A stretch of 64,000 bases of DNA. Source: Macrotis lagotis. Its lineage: Eukaryota > Chordata > Mammalia > Peramelemorphia > Peramelidae. Shown here in pieces: positions 33,076 to 45,559 of this stretch. The position numbers and the translations under genes are program-made. The DNA lies in contig NC_133666.1 in assembly GCF_037893015.1 (NCBI RefSeq), forward strand, positions 261,132,441-261,196,440, given 5' to 3'. Within the stretch, counting starts at the first letter, position 1; each line of letters starts with the position of its first letter. The notes under the pieces were generated by a model that ran no database searches, was not told the origin of the DNA, and saw only the letters and a list, made by a program, of their open reading frames with translations.

Positions 33076-33139
33076 CTACAAAAATAACAAAAGTTATTTT
33101 TTTCAAAATTGCAAAGAACAAGCATGACTCTAAGAATTA

Positions 33140-33345
33140 ACTAGTTAGCCTCTATGTAGCACTCCAAGATTTACAAACCATTTTACATATATTATCTCAT
33201 CTGATCCTCATAACAACCTTGTAAAATAGGTACTGTTATTATTATGCCCATCTTACAAATGAAGAAACTGAAGGAGGCAGTTTTTAAATTACTCAGCTAA
33301 GTGAGTGACTAAGGATTTGCACTTGGATCTTCCTGACTCCAAGTC
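33140..33345 (-). repeat. MIR SINE relic
   Basis: TTTACAAACCATTTTACATAT, ATCCTCATAACAACCTTGT and TACAAATGAAGAAACTGAAGG followed by ACTCAGCTAAGTGAGTG is reverse-complement MIR in canonical order. Confidence 0.75.
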
Positions 33346-33609
33346 TAACATCCCATTCTTGCCCCACTTCTTTGCAGAAATGTATATAATATATATGTAT
33401 GTATGTATGCATTACATTGCACATTATTCAGACTTGAGACATATATTGGTTTTACTGATATTTATCTCTTTTGTCTTTAAAAATTAGTATTTATTATATG
33501 GGATGGCTCTCTGGGAAGGGATGCAGAAGAGGCACTGAAAAAAATTTTGGTGATAGTAATAAGAAGAGAGCAATAAAATTTTCATGAAATAAAAAAGGAC
33601 CCTAGTTAG

Positions 33610-34078
33610 GGGTAAAACAGCAAGAGTGAGATGAGCAGAACCAGAAGAACATTATACACACTAACAACAACATGGGGTGGTGATGAACCTTGATGGACTT
33701 GTTCACTCCATCAGTGCAACAAACAAGACAATTTTAGGGGATTTGTGATGGAGAATACCATCTGTATCCAAAGAAGGAACTGTGGAGTTTAAACAAAGAT
33801 CAAAAGTTTAAACTTTGATTTTTAAAAGTTGTCTTTATGTATTAGGTCATTTTGTTACCTCTAAAGTTCCCTTTCTTCCTTTTGGAGCTGATTCTTCTCT
33901 CACAACAGGTTCAGTTTCGATCTAGATTTAGCATGGTCACAAATGTAAAGCCTATATTGGATTGCCTTTTGTTGGGGGTTGGGAAAATTGTAAAACTCAA
34001 AACCTTGAAAAAATGGTTGATAGAAACTACCATTGTATGTATTTGAAAAATAAATAAAATATTTATATAATTAAAAAA
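33610..34078 (+). mobile_element. L1 3' end
   Basis: AGATGAGCAGAACCAGAAGA, TTGATGGACTTGTTCACTCC, GGAACTGTGGAGTTTAAAC and a tail of AATAAATAAAATATT match the 3' end of the marsupial L1 seen at 12532 and 23500. No clear TSD. Confidence 0.8.
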
Positions 34079-34689
34079 AGGAAAAAAGAGAATAAACATC
34101 AAGTATATTGCTCATGTGACATTGTAATGAGGTAGCTTATATAGAACAGGGCAGGATTTAAGACCAGTAAAAGTTGGATGGCTTTACCAAATTGTGGTAG
34201 AACTGGGTTCCTAAGAGTTTTCCTGGAGGTTATGGCAACACCCAGACATTTGGTCCTTTCAAGCACTATACTTTATTCATTTGTTGACTCAATTCATGTA
34301 ATACTTATAGAATATCCTGACTAGGAAAATACAAGCCAGGCAACTGAATGAATATTTGGTATTAAATCCTGGCCAATGATGAAGGGCAGTATAGGGATCT
34401 GGGATGCCTGATTAATCAAACTGAATTGTTTGAGTATTACAAGCATAAAAGAATAAGGGTTCAATTATAATCATCCAAATTTTTCTCAGTGTCTCTTCTG
34501 TATCCTCTCCCAGGAAGCCACCCCATATGACTTATTTGTTTAATTTGCTTATCTGATAGAAAGGGATAAATTTTGCTTTTTAATCAAGTACAGAATTCAC
34601 ATAGGAAGAGAAAATCTAAAGGCATAATATTTTAAAAATTAAACCTGTGATCTCAATAAGGAATTTCCCCTACAAAATGTAGATCAGCA
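34079..34689. other. Unassigned interval
   Basis: No recognisable gene or repeat. Confidence 0.3.
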
Positions 34690-35500
34690 TTTCCTCCACT
34701 ACTTTTCTGTCTACAGCAGTGAGAGATTAAGTGACTAGTCCAGGATGATAAAGCCAATATACATCAGCAGCAAGACCCAAACCAGATCTTCCTGACTTTG
34801 AAGCCAGCTTGTTATCAATTATACCATGTTGCCTCCCAAAGACAAATATGAGTATATCTAGTTATATTTATTTTAAAACTACCAAAAGTTTAAATTATTT
34901 CAATCTTTCTATTTCTCAAGTTAGAAAAAATTTAAATGTTCTAGATGCTTTAGATATTAACATGATACTTGTACAATTATAGGGCCTTCCATTATGAAAG
35001 CTGGCCTTAAAGTTTAAAAAAAATGCTTCTAAAACACACCTGAGTCATTCATCACTTAAATGCAAAGGGAGTAAGCTAAAGTTGCTAAAAATGTTTGGCA
35101 ACACTAGACCACATATTAAGAGAGGATAAGAATATTATATTCAGCAGAAATGGTTAAGAAAATAAAGTCAGGGCATGTTTAAACTTGTATAAATTTTGTA
35201 AAGATAATGTATGGCTAGCTATCCCTTCAATTCTCTTCAGAAATTCTGGACTTTTGATTTTAAGGTTCATTTATAAGAACTCATTTGAGCCCTCTTATTT
35301 CTATTAATTAATACTAAGATAAAAAAAGGTCGATTAGTCCTATGAATTTGTAAAATAAGAAAACTGAGACCTGTAAACATAAATGATTTGCCCAGGGCCA
35401 CAAAGCTGGTAAGTGACAAAGTAGGGACTTCCGCTCAGCTCTAACTAAATTCAGTGTTTTTTATACTGCCTGGCAAACAGTAGGCACTTAATACATGTTT
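34690..35500 (-). repeat. Two MIR-like relics separated by unassigned DNA
   Basis: 34700-34840 (GAGATTAAGTGACTAGTCCAG...GATCTTCCTGACTTTG) and 35340-35500 (GAAAACTGAGACC...GATTTGCCCAGGGCCACAAAG) are reverse-orientation MIR cores. 34850-35335 shows nothing clear. Confidence 0.5.
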
Positions 35501-35929
35501 ACTGACTGCTTTCTAAATAGCATACTTTGGGTCTCTTTTAAAAGCACTACCTAGAATAATAAAATGCAAGATCCAGTTTATTTCATTTAATTGACAAGGC
35601 AACATCTCCTAATAAGACAAGTAAAGGGCTCAGAGTACATAATAAGTCATGTATTTTTGTACAAGAACAATGCAGAAATAATTTTGCTTGACTATATATA
35701 CATATATATGTTTGTAATAAGGTTTATGTTTCTCTTTCATTCTCATTTGAGTAAGAGAGTAGAGAAGGTGACTTTTGTTGTTTGAAAAAATGTAATTTTT
35801 CAAAAATAACTGATAGGACAAATTTGGGGGGGGAGAAAATTATTGTGGGGGGGGAGAAAGAGAAATATTCAACATAAATAATTTTATTTTGACATTTTTT
35901 GTGTGACTTTGTCTAACCTGAGTCTTCTG

Positions 35930-37445
35930 AATAAAAAGGGAAGGAGGGAAACATCCTGGACCCTGACATCACTTCCCTCTTCACTGACTGCTTCAGCTGA
36001 GCCTTCCCTCCTTTCTGGCTGAGGTTGAACACCTAGGCATCATAATCTACCTGAAATCATTCCTCCATAATTATCACATTCTACTCTATCATATTCTCCC
36101 CTATCAAGTGATTTTGAACTATTGGCTATCACCACCATTCAAAACCTGTTTTTCACCTTCACTGACCACTCCCTTATTTCCACCCCCCTCAACTTAACCC
36201 CTCCCTACCCAACATCCTATTCTAAATTTACCAACCTGTTCCACTGTGCTCTTTGGAGTGCCTACTTTATCGGGGACAAAATTACTTTCATCATTTTCCT
36301 TTATCATTTCTTCCATTCTTCTGTACTCACTAGACATGCCTTCTGATGACAGGACTTCCCTGGCAATCCTTTCCAGTTGCACCTTCATTCCTAATAAATC
36401 ATCTTCTATTCCTACAACTCAAGGATCATGGAAGGGAACCTGGAATACTTCTTGTTCTCCACCTTCCAGGTTCCTCTACCCCTATAACCTTTTTTTTTTT
36501 TTCAGATTCATTCAGTTCGTATTTACCACTTGGTCAAGATACTGGTAGCTGTTCTCTTTCAACTTCTAGAACATTCACCTTTCCTCCTCAGGTCCTACCT
36601 TCATGTAAGGGGCCTCCTGTACAAACAGCTAACCTGCCAGTTTCTCAACTTAGAGCGTCTGGTGAATTAGCAGGCTCAAATTTAATATCGATTGAATTCC
36701 CATGATCTGCTTTTCTACTCTATCTTGGCTATACACAGAAATGTTCACATTTTGATCTTGCTATTGACCACAAGTGTTCCTCTGAATTTCCCTTATCATC
36801 ACTATTATCTACCAATGTTCCACTTCTCTCTCCAACTTACAACCTGAAATCCTGTTTCCTAATTATTGAGATATCAAATCCTTACCCTTTCCTCCCCACT
36901 CACCTCAGTTCTTTCTCAGGCCATCAACCCTGAACTGGAAACAGACTTTTCACTTCCCTATCTTGACCCCTGGGGAAACTTCTTCAACTCTACACCATCC
37001 TCTTAAATCATGTGCCCTCTTATCTTATTTCCCATCTAGTCCTCCCAAGGCTCAGCTCCCATTATCTGTTGCCTCCATTCCTATTCAGATGCTTCTAAAT
37101 TAAGCTAGAAAACCATGATACTGCTAACTTGGTACATTTCAAATTTATGTTACATAACTTCAACTGGTCCCTCTCAGCTACAAGGCAATCCTTGTATAAT
37201 TACTTAATCAATTCTCTTGCTAACTACATCTTTCCAAACCTTTTCAGCATTCCTCAAACCTGGTTTCCCTTCTTCTACCCTCTTATTTGAGAACCTTGCC
37301 TCAATTTCACTGAAAAAAAATAAGGAAGTTTACCAAGAGATCTTCTTATTTACACTTTTACATTTCATATCACTTAGATACTTTTCACCACTATCTTCAA
37401 AAGATACTACAATGAATGGAAATTCAGACAGACATAAATTATAGT
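35930..37445 (+). repeat. Pyrimidine-rich LINE-like relic, possibly L2 clade
   Basis: A long C/T-biased stretch resembling the strand composition of L2-type ORF sequence, with a short FTDHSLIS-like peptide near 36160. It precedes the clearer L2 at 38386. Classification is tentative. 35501-35929 and 37446-38385 hold nothing I can name. Confidence 0.3.
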
Positions 37446-38385
37446 TCCATAGAAGTTTTTAATTCCCTATGGTATAAGAGGGTTTAGTAGATTAAATACA
37501 GCTGCATTCAACATTGCTTCTTGGTTTGCATATACCAAAGGAGGTATCATGTGTGGTGAAGGAAATGCTGACAAAGCATTTTACAATTTAGAGATCTGAC
37601 AGTCTGGGAAAAAGCAACACGACAAATTTAATTTCTATCACTTTTCAAAATCATACTCTTGGGTAATGGCAACTGAATATGCAAGCTATCTACTTAAATA
37701 AGGATTTTCTCTAGCAGATGAAATAGGAAAAATTCTATAAATTTTTTTAAAATGGAATTTAGAAATCAAAAAATATATTTAGAATGGCATACTTTAATAA
37801 AGCTTTCAAGGATACCATTTTGTGATTGTATCTGTCCACATCTTGTTGGTTATTCACTATTTTTTGAAGTATACTTGCATACATGTGTCCATCTTGGATT
37901 ATAAACCTACTGGGATAGGAAACATGGTCTATAAAATGTACTTATATATTCCTTTTGGGGGAAATATATCCATCTTGAAATCCCAATAAACACCCAACTG
38001 ACAATAATTTACTTGACCAATCTTCCATTAAATGGAAACTGGAAAAGATGAAGTTTGAAAATTTTTCCCAAAACCAAATGCCACTTTTTAAATAATCTTT
38101 AGGGGGCTGTCCAAATCATTTGGCTATATGGGAATGTTTTGTAACACAGAAATGTTAATGAAAAGTAGAACTTAATCTAAGCCACCTTCCCATTTTCAAA
38201 TCAACCATTTGATACTAGGAATATATACACTTCCATAGGCATTTATAAATGGTGTTTAGTATATGAAGCCAGCCCCAAGTACACCTGAAACACTAAATAT
38301 TTGCAGTAACAAAGTCAAAAATAATATTATAATGCTAAATTCAAGGCTAGAAATTTAAAAAAGAAAAATAATTTAAGACATTTTA

Positions 38386-39275
38386 AGCTCAATATGTCCA
38401 AAACTGAACTCGTTATCTTTCCTTTTAAGCCTTCCCTACTCCTATCTTCCCTTTTCCTGTAGATGGTACCACTATCCTCCAAGTCTCTCAGGTTCACAAC
38501 CTCAGGAGTCATCCTGGATTTCTCAATATCTCTCACCCTATCCCTCCATCCAAACTGTTGACAAAGTCTGTGAATTTCCCTTTTTTTTTACCATTTCTCC
38601 AATATGTCCCCTTCTTTCCTCTGTAACTACTCTAGTGTAAACCCTCATCATTTCAGGCCTGTATTATTGCCATAAACTACTGGTGGGTCTGACTGCCCCA
38701 AGTCTCCTCCTATTCCAATCTATTCTCACTAACACAAATTTCCTAAAGTACATTGTGGTCATTTCATTGCCTGATTCAAAAAACCTCCAATAGTTTCCTA
38801 AAGCCTTCAGAAGCAAAAATAAAATGATCTGTTTAGCATTCAATGTCCTTCATTACCTAGCCTCCTCCCTTTACTGTCTCCTTAGATCTTACTCTTCCAA
38901 CAAATACTCTTCAAAACAGTGACACTGACCTCATGGCTATTCCACAGACACTCTTTCTCTCAACTCTGGGCATTTTCCCTGGTTTCCCCTATATCTGAAA
39001 CTCTCCCTTCTTCACTCTGACTACTGACTTTACTGGCTTCCTTTAAATACAAAGAAATTCTACCTTCTACAGGAAGTCTTCCCCAACTCCTTTAATTCCG
39101 AAGTCTTCCCTGGGTTAATTGCAGTTTGCTTTGTATGTGTTCATTTGCATGTTGTTTCCCATGATTATTAGCTCCTAGAGGGCAGGAACTATCTTTTGCT
39201 TTTTTTTGTACACCTAGAGCTTACTTAGCATAGTGCCTGACACAAAGTAGGTACTTAATAAATGTTGAGTGATTA
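38386..39275 (+). mobile_element. L2 LINE 3' portion
   Basis: Ordered landmarks: TGTCCAAAACTGAACTCG, GGAGTCATCCTGGATTTCTC, AACCCTCATCATTTCAGGCCT, CAGGAAGTCTTCCCCAACTCC, TAGAGGGCAGGAACTATC and the terminus AGTAGGTACTTAATAAATG. This is the L2-clade reverse-transcriptase tail and 3'UTR. Confidence 0.75.
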
Positions 39276-40347
39276 AGACATAATTCTTTTCAATTTAGCT
39301 TTAATCTAGTGCTTAAGGAAATTAAGTCTATTTAAAAGAGTTTGATAAGAAGGTAGCCATCTTCAAAGATTTTGAAGGGGACTTAGAAATCCTTTTGGGA
39401 ACTTTAGAAATTTCACCTATAAGTCCAGATTCTCAGTGCCCAATAATATTTGTTAATTTTCCATATTGTAATGATGGAGGGAATATTATTTAAAAAACAA
39501 AAAGTGCCACATTGAAGCAATGATATAAAGTAAAAGATGACACTGCTTGTATTACTGTGAGAGAAAGGTGTAGAATAAAAGGGGTTTAGGCTAAATAAGA
39601 AGAAAAACTGATGGTGCTTTTTAGTGGATCTGAAAATATGAATAAAGTTAGAGATGAATTTTTGAGAAGAGAGATTTGTAGATATTTGGGAAAACTTGAG
39701 GATAAGCTAAAGAATGATAACTTAAGCTGAAAAAGAAGATATCAATGTGAAGGAGAAAGCAATATGAATGAGGAAAAGGATTGGGAGAAATGACCTGAGA
39801 AGAAGGAAGGAGAAGTAAGTTGGCAAGAGAAATAAGAAAAGCTATGTAAAACAAACTGATGAATAAAGCAAACTAATGAAACCAGAAGTTGGTGATGAAA
39901 GGGAACAGAATCAGAGAGACAAAGGAAAGAAAGATATAGCTGATAAAATGGTTAGGGTGATTAAAAAGTTTTAAAGATCTTTAACAGACTTTGAGGAGGT
40001 GAGGAATAAACATCCATGAATAATTAAAAAAAAAAACAAGGCTGAGACTCTCAATAATTATTCAACATATTTAGTAGTTCCTTTTCAGAAACTAAATAAG
40101 AATCTATTTTATAAATATGATTGCCCGTATAATAATGATAATAATTGATTTATATAAAACTTTTAAGGCTATAAAATCTCAACTAAGGCTTACAATCTTA
40201 TGAGTTAGGCTGTAGCAATATGATTAAACCCATTTAAAAATGATATAGCACTATACTCCAATATCAGTTCTTGACAAGGAAACAACTGGCATAAATTTCC
40301 ATATTTGCAATTCTAAGTAGATCCCTAAACTCCAAAAGAGTATTAAG
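39276..40347. other. Unassigned interval, purine-rich at 39480-40020
   Basis: Strong A/G bias on the + strand over about 540 bp (for example AGAAGGAAGGAGAAG). No frame or family recognised. Confidence 0.3.
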
Positions 40348-40357
40348 CATTGTCCTT

Positions 40358-40505
40358 GGGGCAGCTAGGTAGCACAGTGGATAGAGCACCAGCCCTGGAG
40401 TCAGGAGGATCTGAGTTCAAATCCAGCCTCAGACATTTACTAGCTGTATGACCTTAGGCAAATCATTTAACCCCATTGCCTTAATAAATAAAATTTTTAA
40501 AAAAC
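40358..40505 (+). mobile_element. tRNA-like marsupial SINE
   Basis: GGGGCAGCTAGGTAGCACAG head. TSD CATTGTCCTT at 40348-40357 and 40506-40515. Confidence 0.93.
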
Positions 40506-40515
40506 CATTGTCCTT

Positions 40516-42409
40516 TAAAATGCCTCCCCTGGAGTCTGATGACACTAGAGTCCCTAAAGAGTTCATGTGATAGTTACCAATAGTTTTCCAAATGTCACAT
40601 AAAAAGTCCCAAGAAATTCCTTTAGCACAGTTCTTAGACATTTCAAAATTCCAGTCTTTGGGAAGTCTATTTTCTTTTGGGGTCTATTCCTACCACAGCA
40701 GTTGGCTCTAGAGATCACCATCTAGATTACTATCACTATCAACAAAAGGTTTTTCAATTCAGTAACAATCTACAGGATCTCATGATTTGTTTCTTAAAGG
40801 CACAGAACTTATTCACTATCTTCTCTAGTTGCTGACTGCCCACAAGCAATTTATTCTCTAATCTCCCTGCAATAGGTAGATGCCTCCAGTTTGTGACTAG
40901 CACCACCAGAAGCACCTCCAGAGGCCACCAGGGGATTTAATTCACTTTCCTCTATATTGCCTTTTTCTTACTTAAAGGAAGTTATTCCAATCCAACATTG
41001 TTGACTATACCAACTGGTACAGGCCAGTCCTGATTAAGGTCAGTTTGAAGCTTCAGCTTCAAAAAGAGATATTTGTTTATGATGTAACAGTTAACAAAAG
41101 GTTTACCTAGCCATCGTATAGAAAGGATACTCAATCATGGACACAGTATTGATTCAGCCATGCTGGCACACATATCTGGCCTAAGGGAGAGTCACTCCTG
41201 CATTCTATGGGCTGGTTTTTGTACTGAGGTCACAAGGAACTTCCATCAATAGCCTGAGCCTTAGCACCCCAAGCCAATTAAGAAAAAAACCAGACTAACC
41301 TACCCAGCAGATATTGCTCCTAAAACACTGACCTTCTATGTAGGACACCATCCAGCTCTTAAAATCATCCTTGAAATATCTGGGTCTACCCTTAGCATAG
41401 ATATAACTTTAATAAAGGCTTTACACTCACTATGCAGCAAATTTAGAAATTATTTCACTGTTCTTTCATAGCATATGACTGTTCCAACACTAATTTACTG
41501 AAGTTATATGTTAGTTGGTAACATTATATCTTGAATTCATTTGGTTTGCTGTCTTTTATGACACTCAGGTTTCTTTTTATTGTACTTAATCTGAACAAAT
41601 CATTCTTTATCTTGTAACTATATGCTTTCCCTTCTCAACTGTATTGCCTTATATTTCATCCCACTGAATTTAATCCAATCTAGTACTGACCATTTCTGTA
41701 ACTTGTCAAGGTCATTTTTAAAGACTAATCCTATTTTTTTTTTGCAAGCTACATACAACTTCCCTGATTTTAATGAGCATGTCCTCTGATCAATCATCCA
41801 ACTCTTTAAATAACTAAGAATAAAATCTAACCCAGAGATATTCTGCAGAAAAGCCAATTTGCCTTCCAAATAATCCAGAAAAACATCAGATTAAGAAAAA
41901 AAAGTTTGATTTTTTTTAAAAGCAGGGTTCAAAATCATTGGGCAAAAACTTTTTCTAGAAAAAACATTAATTGTATGATAGGAAAGGACCCTGTACCCAT
42001 CTAGAGAAATAGGAGGAAAAGTACCAGTAAGTGGAGAGCTCTGACCATTTGGATCTGGCTGCTAATCGTAGGAAACAGGTTTAAAAGAAATACAAATGGT
42101 ATTGAGAGGAGATGAAAGGAAAGGAAAGGAAAGGGACTCAATAGGCAGGATTTAAGAGTAAGCAGGGCAGGTGAGGTTGGAATAACAGGCAGGATTAGAG
42201 AAAAATTTTCTGTCACAGCTTCTTGAGGAGTGCTGCCACCACCTGGGCACTGAGTAATTTTGAAACAACGGGTTATTCAAAATTCAGCTTTCAATCAATT
42301 TCCAAATCCTGCATTTGTTAAACCTGTGTTCAACAGGACCAGGTTGTAAATGTGCTGCAATTCCCTAATAGCACACAACAAACAATTGTAAAATTGTACC
42401 ACTAAGTTC
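40516..42409. other. 1.9 kb mostly unassigned
   Basis: 41620-41870 resembles an old vertebrate interspersed repeat (TTATATTTCATCCCACTGAA, TAACTTGTCAAGGTCATTTTT, ATGAGCATGTCCTCTG). A GGAAA pentamer run lies near 42117-42133. No gene seen. Confidence 0.3.
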
Positions 42410-42530
42410 AGACACTGTGTCAATCTGGACAAGTTAATTAACCTCTCTGTGGCTCAGTCTCACCATCTTTAAAATGAGGGGATTGGAACTGATACCCTCT
42501 GAAGTCCCGTCCAGCTATAAGTCTGATCAT
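42410..42530 (+). repeat. MIR SINE relic
   Basis: TCTGGACAAGTTAATTAACC, CTGTGGCTCAGTCTCACC and AATGAGGGGATTGGAACTGA then GTCCCGTCCAGCTATAAG is MIR 3' half. Confidence 0.65.
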
Positions 42531-42724
42531 AAGATCACAAGATATGCCAAATTATTTCTGATTGAACTATTCTATTAGCAAATCAGAAAAAGTTGGCAAA
42601 ATATAAGATACTAAATTCCAGCAAAGCATTTGATAAAAGCTCTCATACCTTTACAGGACAAAGAAAAGGGCAGGACAAAAATAATATAGTGAGGTAGATG
42701 GGGAGCTAATTGAAGGTTATACTT

Positions 42725-42847
42725 TTTGTTTGTTTCTGCAAAACAATAGGGTTAAGTGACTTGCTCAAGGTCACATAGCTAAGTATGAAGTGTCAAGCTC
42801 AGATCCTCCTGACTCCAGGACCAGTGCTCTATCCACCTAGTAGCCCC
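42725..42847 (-). mobile_element. tRNA-like marsupial SINE, diverged
   Basis: Reverse copy with internal gaps. TSD TGAAGGTTATACTT / TGAAGGTTAAACTT at 42711-42724 and 42848-42861. Confidence 0.85.
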
Positions 42848-42964
42848 TGAAGGTTAAACTTGACAAATATGATTACTTGACCAATGTCTACCTTAAGGGT
42901 AATACAGTGGTATTCAACCATGGTTTTTCTCAGTCCTGTTAATGCAACCTATTACATTATCTGC

Positions 42965-43095
42965 TTGGGGGCAGTGTGGCACATTGGAAAAAGTACAGTA
43001 CATTTGAAATACGATCTGGGTTGAATTCAAACTATTATTTATTACATGTGAAATCTTGGGGAAAAAATCACTTCACCTCTCTGCCAGCAGATAAA
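42965..43095 (+). repeat. MIR-like SINE relic, target of the half-L1
   Basis: GGGGCAGTGTGGCACATTGG, GGGTTGAATTCAAAC and CACTTCACCTCTCTGCC. Its 3' end is where the element at 43119 inserted. Confidence 0.5.
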
Positions 43096-43307
43096 TAATG
43101 CTTAAGGTCTCTATCTTTTTTTTTAATTTTAATTTATTTTTTATTCTCATTTTGTACAAATGTTTTTTTTACATTAATAAAATGTACTTGTTTACAAGTA
43201 AACAAAATACCCCTCCCCCCATGAATATAGATAGACTTGCTTGGGCGAAAAAGCAAAGGAGAGAGGAAAAAAATTAAAATTAAAAAAATTATAGTAATAA
43301 TTGTAGG

Positions 43308-43990
43308 TATGGCCAGGTGGTGCAATGGACGAAGCACCAGCCCTGGAGCCACGAGCACCTGAGTCCATATCCAGCCTCGTAAACCCAATAATCACCCAGC
43401 CATGTGACATGCAAGCCACCAGATCCCCACTGCCCTGCAAAAACCAAAAAGAAGAAAAAAAAAAAGACCCCAAATAAAATAAAATAGTAATCATAGTAGG
43501 GGTGGCTGGGTGGCAGACAGAGCATTGGCCCTTGAGCCAGGAGCACCCGGGTCTGAATCCGGCCCCAGACACCCAAAGATCACCCTGCTATGTGGCCCCA
43601 GGCAGGCCACCCAGCCCCACTTGCCCTGCACCCTCCCCCAAATAATAACAAAAAATGTGCTTCAGTCTTTGTTCCAACACCACCAACTCTGTCGTGGGTG
43701 GATCACATTCTTTATGATAAGTCCATCACAAAAGTTACTTCCATATTTTTCCACCATTGCCATTGCTGATCGCAACTCCCTCCTTTCTTATTTCTCCACT
43801 ACCTTGTACTATATTTTCTCTCTCCTTTCACTCTGACTCTGCTGTAGGGTCGCTGAGTGGCGCAGCAGACAGATCCCTGGTCCTGGGGCCAAGAAGCCCT
43901 GAGCCCCCATACCACCCTTTAGGCCCAGAATCCACCTGGCCCTATGGTCCTGGGCAGGCCATCCAATCCCAGCCCCTTGCAAGAAGTAAA
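43308..43990 (+). repeat. Three GC-shifted SINE-like modules inside the half-L1
   Basis: Modules at about 43308-43455, 43498-43640 and 43845-43990 align in order with the tRNA-like SINE, opposite in sense to ORF1. Examples: GGCCAGGTGGTGCAATGG, GGTGGCTGGGTGGCAGACAG, GGGTCGCTGAGTGGCGCAGC. They carry many A-to-G and T-to-C differences from the ordinary copies (for example CACCCAAAGATCACC for CACTTAATAATTACC). I see no independent TSDs around them. Confidence 0.65.
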
Positions 43991-44579
43991 AAAAGAAAAT
44001 GTGTTATATCTGACCACTGTCCCCCCATGGTCCATCCTCTCCTCCTTCATTCACATCCCCACCCCTTCCCCCTGCTCCCCCTTCCTTCTTACTCCAGTTG
44101 TGTATACCCCATTGAGTATATTTGCTGTTTCCTCTCCTAGCCATCTCTGATGAGAGCAAAGGTTCCCTCATTCCCCCTTGCCTCCCCCCCCTTCCATATC
44201 ATTGCAATATCTCATTGTAATAAAAAAAAATTTATTATGTGAAATATCTTGGACTATTCCCACTCTCCTTTTTCCCTCTCCCATTCCACTTCCCTTTTTT
44301 TTCCTATTGACTCCATTTTTACACCATATTTTATCTTCGAATTCAGCTTTCTCCTGTGCTTCAACTATAAAAGCTCCCTCTACCTGCTCTATTAACTGAG
44401 ATGGTTCATATGAATATTATCAGTATCATTTTTCTATACATGCAGTTCATCCTCATTAAGTCCCTCATATTTCCCCCTTCTCCTCCAATCTCCATGCTTC
44501 ACCTGAGTCCTGTATCTGAAGATCAAACCTTCTGTTCAGCTCTGGCCATTCCAAAAGGAACCTTTGAAATTCCCCTGGT

Positions 44580-45559
44580 TCATTGAAAGTCCATCTTTTT
44601 CCCCTGGAAGAGGACATTCAGCCTTGCTGGGTAGTTCATTCTTGGCTGCATTCTAAGCTCTTTTGCCTTCCAGTATATTGTATTCCAAGCCCTACGAGCT
44701 TCCAATGTAGTTGCTGCTAAGTCCTGTGTGATCCTTACTGCAGCTCCGCGATATTTGAACTGTGTCCTTCTGGCCGCTTGTAATATTTTCTCTTTGACTT
44801 GGGAGTTCTGGGACTTGGCTATAATATTCCCGGGGGTTGGTTTTTTGGGATCTCTTTCTTGGGGGGATCGGTGTATTCTCTCCATTTCTATTTTGCCCTC
44901 TGCTTCTAGAATATCAGGGCAATTTTCCTGTAGTAATTCTTTGAAAATGATGTCAAGGCTCTTTTCCTGATCATGACTTTCAGCTATTCCAATAATTTTC
45001 AAATTATCTTTCCTAAGTCTGTTTTCCATATCAGTTGTTTTGTCAATGAGATATTTCACATTTTCTTCTAATTTTTCATTTTTTTGGTTTTGTAGTATTG
45101 ATTCCTGATTTCTGGTAAATGCATCAATCTCCCTGAATTCTATTCTTTGTCTGAAGGATTTGTTCTCCTCAGAGAGTTTTCTTATCTTTTTCCATCTGGC
45201 CAATTTTGCTTTTTAAAGCATTCTTCTCCTCAATAACTTTTTGAACTGTTTTATCCATTTGACCTAAACTGTTTTTTAGCATGCTATTTTTCTTCAGCAT
45301 TTTTTTGGATTTCCTTGACTAAGCTGCTGACTTCATTTTCATGTTTTTCCTGCATCTCTCTCCTTTCTTTTCCCAGTTTTTCTTCCAACTCCCTCATTTG
45401 ATTTTCAAAGTCTTTTTTGAGCTCTGTCATAGCCTGAGCCCAATTTCTGTTTTTCTTGGAGTCTTTAGATGCAGGAGCTTGTGCTTCCTCATCTTCAGAC
45501 TGAGTATTTTGATCCTTCTTGGGCTCATTTGCAAAATATTTCTCAATGGTCTTCCTCAT
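44580..45559 (-). pseudogene. L1 ORF1 of the half-L1, frameshifted
   Basis: N-terminal part (45284-45559): MRKTIEKYFANEPKK..., acidic then a long charged coiled coil (ELKKDFENQMRELEEKLGKE). C-terminal part (44580-45203): more coiled coil, then the RNA-recognition core with M-E-N-R-L-R-K-D-N-L-K-I-I-G near 45010. After it come ERIHRSPQERDPKKPTPGNI and the terminal domain ITQDLAATTLEARRAWNTI and YPARLNVLFQGKKMDF. Frameshifts near 45292 and 45200 separate the parts. Known role of the family: trimeric RNA-binding chaperone of the L1 particle. Confidence 0.88.
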
